Below, in pieces: positions 1-8,116 of a stretch of DNA of 64,000 nt. Source of the stretch: Planctomycetota bacterium (GTDB lineage Bacteria; Planctomycetota; Planctomycetia; Planctomycetales; Planctomycetaceae); assembly GCA_023417655.1 (NCBI GenBank), contig JAEZFD010000040.1, forward strand, positions 1-64,000, in the 5' to 3' direction. The position numbers and the translations under genes were made by a program. The notes beneath the pieces are model-generated. The model saw only the letters and a program-made list of their open reading frames with translations. It was not told the DNA's origin and searched no databases. Each line of letters opens with the position of its first letter. The first letter of the stretch is position 1.

Positions 1-165
1 CTGCAGGCAACGCTCGAGAATCCGGCGATCGACCTCGATAAACGGCACAGTCTGACCTTCATGAAATGCTGGAAGTCATTTCCGGAAGGGAATTTCTCCC
101 CTCCCGCATCCCCGGAATCCGGTCCACGCGTCGTTCCGTCTCATCGTCACTCTTACAGTGTATGA
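1..165 (+). CDS. possible 3' end of an unidentified gene (partial)
   Basis: Frame 1 is open from the window edge to a TGA at 163-165 (54 codons). The tail it would encode is hydrophilic and matches no family I recognise. The opposite strand is also open over the first 60 bases (it reads PFIEVDRRILERCLQ in one frame), so either strand could be coding. There is not enough sequence to decide. Confidence 0.25.
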   Translation: MQATLENPAIDLDKRHSLTFMKCWKSFPEGNFSPPASPESGPRVVPSHRHSYSV

Positions 166-263
166 CGCATGACTGAGTCGAACAACGGGGAAGTTTTCGC
201 CTCGGATCAGCGATTTTCAAAAAAATGGAGGCAACTTCCGATGTATTCGCCTGATCGTCAGCA

Positions 264-293
264 TTGACTCAGCCGTTCAACCCTCCCCATAAT
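264..293 (+). promoter_or_regulatory. sigma-70-type promoter of the retron ncRNA
   Basis: TTGACT (264-269) and CATAAT (288-293) are separated by 18 bases, close to the consensus spacing. The predicted start, near base 300, coincides with the first base of the a1 repeat of the ncRNA, which supports both calls. Seen by eye; no expression evidence. Confidence 0.6.
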
Positions 294-300
294 CCCGCCA

Positions 301-453
301 TGGCCTGAGGGTTGCACAAGCTCTGCCTTTGGCACTGTGGGGTTACCCCACGGGAGAATCGTTGTTCCGCATTCGGCGGGAGAATGTTGGGGCAATGCGG
401 ATGCGCATTGCACCAACATACGCTACAGGATCCGTTGTGCAGCCCTCGGGCCA
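301..453 (+). ncRNA. retron msr-msd non-coding RNA
   Basis: This stretch has the architecture of a retron ncRNA. GGCCTGAGGGTTGCACAA (302-319, a1) pairs over its whole length with TTGTGCAGCCCTCGGGCC (435-452, a2), with only two G-U wobbles; bases 301 and 453 add one more pair. a1 is followed by GC, placing a candidate branching guanosine at 320 in the AAGC context usual for retrons. The msr part then shows TGCC-TTT-GGCA (324-334) and GTGGGG-TTA-CCCCAC (337-351); a UUU hairpin loop is common in retron msr. The msd part holds a long hairpin at 384-419: ATGTTGG, one G/A mismatch, G, CAATGCG, a GATG loop, then the complement, 15 pairs plus the mismatch. Reverse transcription would begin next to a2 and copy leftward, giving an msDNA of very roughly 60-75 nt; that size is inference. 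Confidence 0.85.
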
Positions 454-535
454 ATTTGACTGCCGATTGCTTCCGAATTCCGCTTTCAGGCCTCCCACTT
501 CGAATCGACACCCCTGCAGGACCAATAACACCAAC

Positions 536-1918
536 ATGGGATTGATCGATTTCGTACTTCGCCTGCTCGGAATTTCCCGCAAGCCCGCTCCTGCGGAATC
601 CGGCGAGAGAGAAGTCTCTTCGACTGCGAATGAGGCTCCTTTCGAGAGTGTTCTGACTGCAGAGCCCGCTGTTCCCGCTTCACCCCCGCCTGCTCCTGCC
701 GATACTTCGACCGTCGCCCGGCCGAGTACCCGAGCAGAGAATCGTGCCTCAAAGCTGAAGCCGTTCGCTCCTGAGACCTATCAGTCGAGCCTCGTCCGGA
801 CCAACCCTCTACGGGAAGTCTCTCAGGGAAAGCCGTATCAGTTTGCCTGGTTCGGCGACAAACGTGGCCAGTACCGGGATCTGTCACTCGACTGTGACCA
901 GCGGTGGCTCGACTATTTCGGATTGCCTGTTCTGAAGACGCCGCAGGATATCGCGGACTGGCTGCAGGTGCCGATCGGGAAACTCGCCTGGATGACCCAT
1001 CGGACTGTTCGGGGACAACGGGCAGAGTCAGAACAGAAGAGTCACTACACTTATCACTGGATTCCTAAGAAGACGGGCGGTTATCGGCTCATTGAAGCAC
1101 CCAAGTCGGAGCTGAAAGAGATTCAGACCCGAATTCTCCGGGAACTGCTGAGTCTGGTGCCCCCACATCGCGCCGCACATGGCTTCGTCGCCGGTCATTC
1201 GATTCTCACAAATGCCGAGCCGCATGTCGGTCAGCGACTGGTGCTGAAGTTCGATCTGGAGAACTTCTATACCAACATCCGCTACTCGCGTGTGGTCGCA
1301 ATTTTCCGCAGCGTTGGCTATAGCCGCGAAGTCGCTCTCTGGCTTGCCCGACTGACGACCAACTCGATTCCCTGGGATTTGAAGTCGCCGCTGAAAAGCT
1401 GGGAACTGCAACCTTATTCATCCCGCCATCTGCCGCAAGGGGCGCCGACCTCCCCTGCTCTCGCCAATCTGTCAGCATTCGGGCTCGATGTGCGACTGAC
1501 AGGTCTGGCCGAGGCCTATGAACTGGAATACACGCGGTATGCCGATGACCTGACCTTCTCGGGGCCGGGCGTGGTCATTCCGGCGCTGCCCGAGGTCATT
1601 CCGCTGATTGAACGCATCATTCGCAACGAAAGATTCCGTTCTCGCGGCAGAAAGCGACGCGTCCTGCGCGACAGCAGCCGTCAGTCGGTGACTGGAGTTG
1701 TCGTCAACGAGAAGCTGAATGTCTCCCGGAAGGAGTTTGATCAGCTGAAGGCGATCCTTCATAACTGCCGAAAGCTCGGTCCATCCACCCAGAAGCGGGA
1801 TCTCACTTGTGACCTTCAGTCGCACCTGCTCGGTCGGATTTCTCACGTCCAGCAGTTGAATCCGGAACGCGGCGCGAAGCTGCGACGAATCTACGACGAG
1901 GTCAACTGGACGAAGTGA
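536..1918 (+). CDS. retron-type reverse transcriptase
   Basis: This 460-aa reverse transcriptase would copy the msd part of the ncRNA directly upstream into branched msDNA. The RT core runs from about residue 170 to 460. It has motif A (FDLENFY, D240), QGAPTSPALANL (301-312), the catalytic YADD (335-338) and a VTG triplet (385-387) typical of retron RTs, plus AAHGF near 213-217. There is no maturase or endonuclease domain, which argues against a group II intron. The first ~110 residues are a Pro/Ala/Ser-rich extension that begins with a short amphipathic stretch; myxobacterial retron RTs also have N-terminal extensions. The ATG at 536 is chosen because the longer open frame (from 329) would run through the ncRNA. 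An AGGA lies 13 bases upstream. No separate effector gene adjoins it on the same strand, so the N-terminal extension or an unlinked protein may supply any toxic function. Confidence 0.9.
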   Translation: MGLIDFVLRLLGISRKPAPAESGEREVSSTANEAPFESVLTAEPAVPASPPPAPADTSTVARPSTRAENRASKLKPFAPETYQSSLVRTNPLREVSQGKPYQFAWFGDKRGQYRDLSLDCDQRWLDYFGLPVLKTPQDIADWLQVPIGKLAWMTHRTVRGQRAESEQKSHYTYHWIPKKTGGYRLIEAPKSELKEIQTRILRELLSLVPPHRAAHGFVAGHSILTNAEPHVGQRLVLKFDLENFYTNIRYSRVVAIFRSVGYSREVALWLARLTTNSIPWDLKSPLKSWELQPYSSRHLPQGAPTSPALANLSAFGLDVRLTGLAEAYELEYTRYADDLTFSGPGVVIPALPEVIPLIERIIRNERFRSRGRKRRVLRDSSRQSVTGVVVNEKLNVSRKEFDQLKAILHNCRKLGPSTQKRDLTCDLQSHLLGRISHVQQLNPERGAKLRRIYDEVNWTK

Positions 1919-1987
1919 TCTTCATTAAGATTGCCGCGACCAGATCATTCGTCTCGCATTGATCCCAGACCTGATGCGGATGTCGGT

Positions 1988-2785
1988 TTAGTAGCGTGCG
2001 AGTTCACCGGTCGAAGTGCCGGGCTTCACGATGCTGACAATTCTCTGAGCCTCGCTGAGCATCATGGAAAGCTCACTGCCGATCGCCATGATCTGCCATC
2101 CCTGTTCGACGAACTGTGTCACATCGTTCGTCGTCCGGACATGGATCCCGACGGGGGTTCCGGTTTTCTGGCCTGCGGCGAGAATGCGATTCAGCATCGC
2201 CTGAAATTCTTCCGGACTTGGGTCTCGGCCGTCTGCGGAACGCATCTGGGCACGCAGGTCGTTTGGGCCTACGAAGATCCCATCCACGCCGGGAAGACTG
2301 TAGATCTCTTCAGCGTTGTCGACACCTTCCGGGGATTCGGTTTGAAGGATCACAAGAATTTCATTGTTTGCTTCCCGGTAGTAATCTGGCGCAGTCGTTC
2401 CGAAATTAATCGCGTGATGCGCTCCGCCGACGGAACGGGTTCCCTGCGGAGGGAACTTCGCGGCCTCGATACATTTCCGAGCCTGTTCAACGGTGTTCAC
2501 CATCGGGCAGATGATCCCGTGGGCACCTGCGTCAAGAGCCCTTTTAATGTGATCATGTGTGCCGTCTGGGACGCGAGCGAGTGGCACACAGCCGGTCTCG
2601 GAAATCGTCGCCAGCAATTGAGCCGCCCGATGCCAGTCGGTGGGGGTGTGTTCGAGATCGACGGTCAGAAAGTCGAAGCCTGCCCGGGCCATGAAACGCG
2701 TTGCGAAAAAATCTCCAATCGAGAGCCATGTCCCAATCTGAGGGCGTCCGGCTTTCAACGCCTCCTTCATCGAATTCTTCTTCAT
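1988..2785 (-). CDS. HpcH/HpaI-family aldolase
   Basis: A 265-aa TIM-barrel class II aldolase of the HpcH/HpaI family, which cleaves 2-keto-3-deoxy or 4-hydroxy-2-oxo acids to pyruvate plus an aldehyde using a divalent metal. Visible signatures are DLEHTP near residue 43 (catalytic His46), an ILQTES segment whose Glu is the expected metal ligand, and VGPNDL supplying the Asp ligand. The length is normal for the family. The gene stands alone between the retron and a DUF1080 gene, with no sugar-catabolic partner to fix its substrate; 2-keto-3-deoxy-L-rhamnonate and 4-hydroxy-2-oxoheptanedioate are both possible. Confidence 0.88.
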   Translation of the reverse strand: MKKNSMKEALKAGRPQIGTWLSIGDFFATRFMARAGFDFLTVDLEHTPTDWHRAAQLLATISETGCVPLARVPDGTHDHIKRALDAGAHGIICPMVNTVEQARKCIEAAKFPPQGTRSVGGAHHAINFGTTAPDYYREANNEILVILQTESPEGVDNAEEIYSLPGVDGIFVGPNDLRAQMRSADGRDPSPEEFQAMLNRILAAGQKTGTPVGIHVRTTNDVTQFVEQGWQIMAIGSELSMMLSEAQRIVSIVKPGTSTGELARY

Positions 2786-3125
2786 CAGGAAATGACTTTA
2801 CTGGAGGGGGCGGTCAGACGGCACGATTTCGCGAGAACGGTGTCGCAAGAACGGTTTCTCAAAAGAAACCGATGAGCGGGCTTTCACTCGTCAGGATATC
2901 GTGACGTCAGGCGCATCTGTCAAGGCGTGGCGATGTTGTCTGTGACAGATCGAATCGATCCGTCTGCCGAGATGTTTGGGCTTCGAGTCTGAATGAATCC
3001 ACCCGTCTTAACAGGCGGCGGGTCTTCGAAAAGGCTGGTGAATGCCGATCGGGACGGTTAGTATGAACCCGCGCTCACTGATGTCACGAGAAATGAAACA
3101 GGTTCCTCAACCGGAATTGGTCCCC

Positions 3126-3872
3126 ATGCTTCATTGTCGAATCACAGCACTTTGTCTGGTGGGTCTACTAGGCTGGACGTCCGCTCTCTCTGCCGAGACT
3201 CCGGTCCCTCCTGAAAACTTCTCGCTGCTGTTTAATGGCGTCGATCTCACGGGATGGCATGGACACAATCCTCATGCAACCGCAAAGCTGAAGGATGAGA
3301 AGCTCGAAGCTGAACTGCAAAAGCAGCGCGAGGTCTTTGCTTCCCACTGGAAGGTTGAGAACGGCGAACTCGTTAATGACGGAACTGGGCCGTATGCGAC
3401 AACTGATAAAGACTATGGAAACATCGAGCTGTTGATCGAATACAAAACCGTGCCGAAAGCGGACAGCGGGATCTATTTGCGTGGCCTGCCACAGGTCCAG
3501 ATCTGGGACTGGAATCAGGTCTATGATCCCAAGAAGCCGGACCGCAGCCCTCACCTCGGCTCGGGGGGACTCTTTAACAACACCCCAAAAACACCGGGAC
3601 GCGATCCGCTCGTTCTGGCTGACAAGCCATTCGGAGAATGGAATTCATTCCGGATCCGTCAGGTGGATGATCGCACCTGGGTCTGGCTGAACGACAAGCT
3701 GGTCGTCGACGGGGCGGTCATGGAAAACTATGAAGATCGCAAGACGAAACTGCCTGCAAAAGGCCCGATCCGTCTGCAGACACATGGTGGAGAAATCCGC
3801 TGGCGCAACATCTTTATCCGGGAAATCGGAGACGAAGAAGCCAAAAAGCTGCTCGCTGAAGTGAAGAGCTGA
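3126..3872 (+). CDS. secreted DUF1080 (3-keto-disaccharide hydrolase-like) protein
   Basis: A 248-aa exported protein with one DUF1080 domain, a concanavalin-like jelly-roll fold greatly expanded in planctomycetes and related to 3-keto-disaccharide hydrolases. The hydrophobic stretch after MLHCRITA ends in ALSA-ET, a good signal-peptidase I site, and the start at 3126 gives a normal-length signal peptide. In-frame ATGs at 3093 and 3042 would only lengthen the n-region. Family hallmarks are the early LFNGVDLTGWHG, the central DSGIYLRGLPQVQIWD and the C-terminal GPIRLQTHGGEIRWRNIFIR. It probably acts on extracytoplasmic glycans. It is monocistronic, with an inverted-repeat terminator just downstream; the substrate cannot be read from sequence. 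Confidence 0.88.
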   Translation: MLHCRITALCLVGLLGWTSALSAETPVPPENFSLLFNGVDLTGWHGHNPHATAKLKDEKLEAELQKQREVFASHWKVENGELVNDGTGPYATTDKDYGNIELLIEYKTVPKADSGIYLRGLPQVQIWDWNQVYDPKKPDRSPHLGSGGLFNNTPKTPGRDPLVLADKPFGEWNSFRIRQVDDRTWVWLNDKLVVDGAVMENYEDRKTKLPAKGPIRLQTHGGEIRWRNIFIREIGDEEAKKLLAEVKS

Positions 3873-3927
3873 ACCACTCTGCGGATATGCCGGGCGCTGC
3901 CGGTAGGTGAGAGGTTGTTGATCCGTC

Positions 3928-3962
3928 GGCGGGAAGTGTCTAGAATCAAATCACTTCCCGCC
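3928..3962. terminator. inverted-repeat terminator after the DUF1080 gene
   Basis: GGCGGGAAGTG (3928-3938) and its perfect complement CACTTCCCGCC (3952-3962) form an 11-bp stem with a 13-base loop. There is no U-tract, so it is a weaker terminator call or an RNA-stabilising hairpin. Confidence 0.5.
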
Positions 3963-4051
3963 AGAATCAGCGTCCCCCTGCTGACTTCCGAATTCAGAAT
4001 GTGATTCTGCAACACGCGGATTCACGTTCTCCTGCCCACCGGTGAAACTGC

Positions 4052-6436
4052 ATGAGATGGTCAATCACACTCCTGTTGATTGCGCTCGTGATTCCGAGTG
4101 GAAGGCTCCTCGCTGACGACCACGGGAAAACTGCTGCGGATTCCGGGAAGACGGCTGCCTCGAAGAAAACAGCGAGTGCGGCCGCAGCTCCGCTTCTCCC
4201 TGAGTCAGCGACCGTCTATCAGGATTCGATTCTCCCTATTCTGAAGAAGTACTGCGGCGACTGTCATCAGCCTTCTCCAGAGCATGATGCGTTTGCGTTT
4301 CTGAAAGCCCGAACGCCTGATGAAGTGGCGTCAGATCGAAGCCTTTGGAAAAGCGTTGCCGAGCAACTGCGAAACCGGACGATGCCTCCGGCTGATTCTC
4401 CGCAGCCTGACGAACTCGATCGGCTGCGGATCGCTGAATGGATCGACTCCACAATGCGGACGACCGCCTGTCGACTGGGCGAGTTCGCCGGTCATGTCAC
4501 CACCCGCAGACTGAATCGGGTTGAATACGACAATACAATGGCCGATCTCCTCGGCGTACGACTGGAACTCTCGGAACACTTCCCGGTCGATGGTTCCGGG
4601 GGCGAAGGGTTCAACAACAACGGCGAGACCTTGTTCCTTCCGCCGATTCTGATGGAGCGGTATCTCGAGGCCGCCAGTCACGCGCTTAACGTCGCCGTTC
4701 TCACCACTCCTTTCCAGAAGACATTCGCGGCCGGTGAACTGCTGCCGCCCGTCTCGGGTGACAACGCAAAAGACCCTCGTGCCATTCGCGGGAAGGATGA
4801 ACTCACCGCTTATATGACGACTTATCTCGATGGGGAATATCTCATCGAGACGAAGCTCGTCCGTCCTTCAAGCGGGGAGTCCGCAGGGGCACTTCGCGTT
4901 GACGGCATCGCCGCAGACCGGATCAGCGTAGCGGCCGGCGAAGGGGAAACGCAGGTTGTGATCAAGTCACAGCTGCGACTGACTCGCGGCACTCATGCCA
5001 TTTCCCTCAAAGCGGACGCCAACTCAGAGCTAAATGTGGTAAGTCTGTCGGTGAAAGAAGTCCGTGCGGCTCCGAACGACCAGCAGAAGGCCAACCATCT
5101 CAAGCTCACCGGAGTTCAGCCCGGCACGGTCCCTGCAGATCATCGCAAGACCGCTCTCGATGCCGTCTCTCGTCTCATGCGGAAGGCGTATCGCAGACCT
5201 GTTCCGACAGAAGACATCGATCGGGTAATGCGCCTTTATGACAAGGCCACTGAGCGGGATGATCCATTTGAAGAGCGGCTGAAGCTCGCCTTCAAAGCCG
5301 TTCTCGTGTCCCCTCATTTTCTGTTTCGGACCGAGGCAGAGCCTGCTTCTGTTCAACTGGAAGCGATCTCCGATCATGAACTCGCCTCCCGGCTCTCCTA
5401 TTTTCTTTGGAGCACGATGCCCGATGATGAACTGAGCCGGCTCGCCGACGCAGGACAACTCCACCAAACGGACGTCCTGCTTGCTCAGACCGAGCGAATG
5501 CTAAACGATCCCCGTTCAGAACATTTTGCCGAGCAGTTCATGGGGCAATGGTTGGGAACACATGAAGTCGGAGGCCGAGTTGCCCCGGAAGTCACCATCT
5601 TCGGCGAGTTTTTCAATGCCGACATGCTCATCGATTTCCGTGATGAGCCGATGTATTTCTTCAAGCATCTGCTGCAAAACAATTTGAGCCTGCTGGACCT
5701 GCTTGACGCAGATTACGCAGTGCTGAACCGCCGCTTGAAAGAGCACTATGGGTATCTTGAGCGGAAGGGGAAGCTCGAGAAGACCCGATCGACTCCGCGA
5801 CGCGGAACCGGCGGCGAGTTTGAATTCTTCAAGCTCCCGGACGATCAACGGGGCGGCGTCCTGGGAATGTCAGGAGTACTCCTGCTGACATCTTATCCCG
5901 ATCGCACTAGTCCTGTTCTGCGGGGAGGCTGGATCCTCGAGACACTGCTGGGAATTAAAGTTCCCTCTCCTCCCCCGGATATCCCTGTGCTGAAACGCAA
6001 CTCGAAAACGAAGCGTTCTGTCAGAGAACAACTGGCTGAGCACCGCAAGAACCCCGCCTGCGCCGCCTGTCACAATCTGATGGATCCACTCGGCTTTGCG
6101 CTGGAGAATTACGACGTGATCGGCCGATGGCGTGAGAAGGATCACGATCAACAGATTGACGCATCGGCTGTGCTCCCGACAGGCGAGTCCTTTACCGGTC
6201 CCCGCGAACTTCGTCAGGTTCTGCTTGCCCGAAAGTCGGATTTCATTCGACATCTTACTCGAAAGATGTTGGGATATGCCTTGGGGCGGTCGTTGCATGA
6301 TGGCGACGATTGCACAGTTCAGCAGATCGCTGATCGCGTTGCAGGCGATGATTATCACGTCCGGACGCTTGTTCGGGAAATCGTGACCAGCGTGCCGTTC
6401 CGCATGCGACAGCAGATGCCGGATGCTCAGAAGTGA
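4052..6436 (+). CDS. planctomycete cytochrome-c type DUF1587/1592/1588/1585 protein
   Basis: A 794-aa exported protein of the planctomycete-specific multi-DUF family (PSCyt-like haem domain, then DUF1587, DUF1595, DUF1592, DUF1588 and DUF1585 in order). A signal peptide covers about residues 1-21. A haem c motif CGDCH lies at 68-72 and a second CxxCH (CAACH) sits in the C-terminal third, before DUF1585. Its biochemical role is unproven; the haem motifs and export imply periplasmic electron transfer. It is followed 39 bases later by a DUF1552 gene. That pairing recurs throughout planctomycetes, and the two products are presumed to work together. Confidence 0.9.
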   Translation: MRWSITLLLIALVIPSGRLLADDHGKTAADSGKTAASKKTASAAAAPLLPESATVYQDSILPILKKYCGDCHQPSPEHDAFAFLKARTPDEVASDRSLWKSVAEQLRNRTMPPADSPQPDELDRLRIAEWIDSTMRTTACRLGEFAGHVTTRRLNRVEYDNTMADLLGVRLELSEHFPVDGSGGEGFNNNGETLFLPPILMERYLEAASHALNVAVLTTPFQKTFAAGELLPPVSGDNAKDPRAIRGKDELTAYMTTYLDGEYLIETKLVRPSSGESAGALRVDGIAADRISVAAGEGETQVVIKSQLRLTRGTHAISLKADANSELNVVSLSVKEVRAAPNDQQKANHLKLTGVQPGTVPADHRKTALDAVSRLMRKAYRRPVPTEDIDRVMRLYDKATERDDPFEERLKLAFKAVLVSPHFLFRTEAEPASVQLEAISDHELASRLSYFLWSTMPDDELSRLADAGQLHQTDVLLAQTERMLNDPRSEHFAEQFMGQWLGTHEVGGRVAPEVTIFGEFFNADMLIDFRDEPMYFFKHLLQNNLSLLDLLDADYAVLNRRLKEHYGYLERKGKLEKTRSTPRRGTGGEFEFFKLPDDQRGGVLGMSGVLLLTSYPDRTSPVLRGGWILETLLGIKVPSPPPDIPVLKRNSKTKRSVREQLAEHRKNPACAACHNLMDPLGFALENYDVIGRWREKDHDQQIDASAVLPTGESFTGPRELRQVLLARKSDFIRHLTRKMLGYALGRSLHDGDDCTVQQIADRVAGDDYHVRTLVREIVTSVPFRMRQQMPDAQK

Positions 6437-6475
6437 CCGGCTCATCCTTGAAAATGAATCGTTGGAGACAGCGAC

Positions 6476-7864
6476 ATGAATGTGATTCTCGATAAACGGT
6501 TGTCGCGTCGGACCCTGCTGCGAGGAGTGGGAGCAGCGCTTGCCCTCCCTTGGCTCGAAGCAATGGCGCCGACCCTGCGGGCGTCGGAGTCGCTGGCAAA
6601 GCCGCCGTTGCGGTCAGCATTCATGTTCATGCCGAATGGTGTGATTCCGGCGAAGTGGACGCCCGCCGGCGACGGAGAAGAATTCGAGCTGACTCCGATT
6701 CTATCGCCGCTGGCGAACGTCAAGAACGACTTCCTGTTGCTCGAGAATCTCTGGAACAAGAACGCGGTCGGTCGGAATGGTCACTGGCCGAAGATTCCAG
6801 CTTATCTGTCCGGTGGCTTCGTCGTGCGGACCGCTGGACGGGATCTCGATATCGGCGGCGTCACCGTCGATCAGGTGCTGGCGTCCGAGTTCGGCAGTCA
6901 GACCCCCCTCCCCTCTTTGGAACTGGGAGTCGACGAGGCTTATACGGGAGTCGATAACGTCGGGGGTGGGTTCACCAGAATTTACGGGTCCCATATCGCT
7001 TGGCGCGATCCGAACACTCCGGTCTCGAAAGAGATTATCCCGCGGCTCGCATTCGATCGGTTATTCCGCACAGGTCCAGCGGCTCCGCCGATCTCCGGGT
7101 TCACGACCAAACAGCCCGCCGTCGTGAAATCACTTGCTGGAGACGATACCAGCGTCCTGGATCTGGTGATGGAAGATGCGAAGTCGTTGAAGAACAAAGT
7201 CGGAACTCAGGATCGCCTGAAACTCGATGAGTATCTGGAGTCGGTCCGTTCGATTGAGCAGCGAATCGAAAGTTCGCTTCGACCGCAGAAACGCTGGATT
7301 AATCAGGGGCGTTTTGAAGTGTTGCGTCCGGGACCTGGGATTCCACGGAGCCATGAAGAACATGTCCGCTTGATGCTCGACATCATGGTGCTGGCCTTCT
7401 GGACCGACTCGACCCGGGTTTCGACCTTCATGTTCGGTAACGCCCAGACAGGGCGCAATTTCTCGTTCATCGATGGGGTCTCCGGCACCAGCTATCACGG
7501 TCTTTCACATCACCGGAATGAAGAACCGTTGATGGCACAGTGTGAGAAGATTGCGACCTGGCATGTCGCTCAGATGGCGTACATGCTGGAGAAGATGAAA
7601 TCGCTAGATGAAGGGGGCCAGTCGCTGCTCGACAATTCACAGGTCCTGTTTGGCACGACCATCCGCGACGGCAACTCTCACGATCCCCATAACCTGCCGC
7701 TATTTCTCGCAGGGGGCGGGGCTGGCACGTTGCGTCCAGGGCGTCGACTCCGCTTTGAGAAAGACACCCCTCTTTGCAATCTGTATCTGACTCTGCTTCG
7801 CAACCAGGGCGTTCAGCGGGAGTCATTCGGCGACAGCACAGGAACTCTGCAGGGGCTGAGCTGA
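6476..7864 (+). CDS. Tat-exported DUF1552 protein
   Basis: A 462-aa DUF1552 protein, the habitual partner of the preceding cytochrome-c/DUF1592 protein. It opens with a Tat signal (LSRRTLLRGVGAALALPWLEA), so it is probably exported folded, perhaps with a cofactor. The body contains the family's FMPNGVIPAKW segment near residue 50 and a C-terminal segment ending GRRLRFEKDTPLCNLYLTLL. DUF1552 is distantly related to alkaline-phosphatase-like DUF1501 proteins. It is co-transcribed with the upstream gene and ends before a strong bidirectional terminator. No enzymatic activity is established for the family. Confidence 0.9.
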   Translation: MNVILDKRLSRRTLLRGVGAALALPWLEAMAPTLRASESLAKPPLRSAFMFMPNGVIPAKWTPAGDGEEFELTPILSPLANVKNDFLLLENLWNKNAVGRNGHWPKIPAYLSGGFVVRTAGRDLDIGGVTVDQVLASEFGSQTPLPSLELGVDEAYTGVDNVGGGFTRIYGSHIAWRDPNTPVSKEIIPRLAFDRLFRTGPAAPPISGFTTKQPAVVKSLAGDDTSVLDLVMEDAKSLKNKVGTQDRLKLDEYLESVRSIEQRIESSLRPQKRWINQGRFEVLRPGPGIPRSHEEHVRLMLDIMVLAFWTDSTRVSTFMFGNAQTGRNFSFIDGVSGTSYHGLSHHRNEEPLMAQCEKIATWHVAQMAYMLEKMKSLDEGGQSLLDNSQVLFGTTIRDGNSHDPHNLPLFLAGGGAGTLRPGRRLRFEKDTPLCNLYLTLLRNQGVQRESFGDSTGTLQGLS

Positions 7865-8027
7865 GTCGGGTCGAAGGCTACGTTCACTGAGGATGCACAA
7901 GCGCGCCTAGTAAATGCGAAGGCGTCCGAGGTATCTGCGACCAGTCTGAAAAGATGAGTCCTGAGGGGATGAATCTCAAGGACACTTGAAGAATTGGCAA
8001 TCGCAAATCGACTTTGTAAGGGAAAAG

Positions 8028-8064
8028 AAGCAGGCCGCCGCTGGGTTCCAGCGGCGGCCTGCTT
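8028..8064. terminator. strong bidirectional terminator
   Basis: A perfect 17-bp stem (8028-8044 with 8048-8064) around a GTT loop, with an A-rich 5' flank and TTGCTTTG on the 3' side. It lies between the convergent DUF1552 (+) and ketosynthase-like (-) genes and can serve both. Confidence 0.85.
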
Positions 8065-8116
8065 TTGCTTTGTTCATCGACTCACGAATGAAGGCCGGCG
8101 GAAGACTGGCTTCAGC

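Noticed and set aside
329..535. N-terminal extension of the reverse transcriptase to 329
   Set aside because: It would run through the a1/a2-bounded ncRNA. The ATG at 536 gives a protein that starts just after the ncRNA.
536..1918. Group II intron or diversity-generating retroelement
   Set aside because: No maturase domain, no intron RNA domain V and no template/variable repeat pair were seen; the ncRNA and VTG motif fit a retron.
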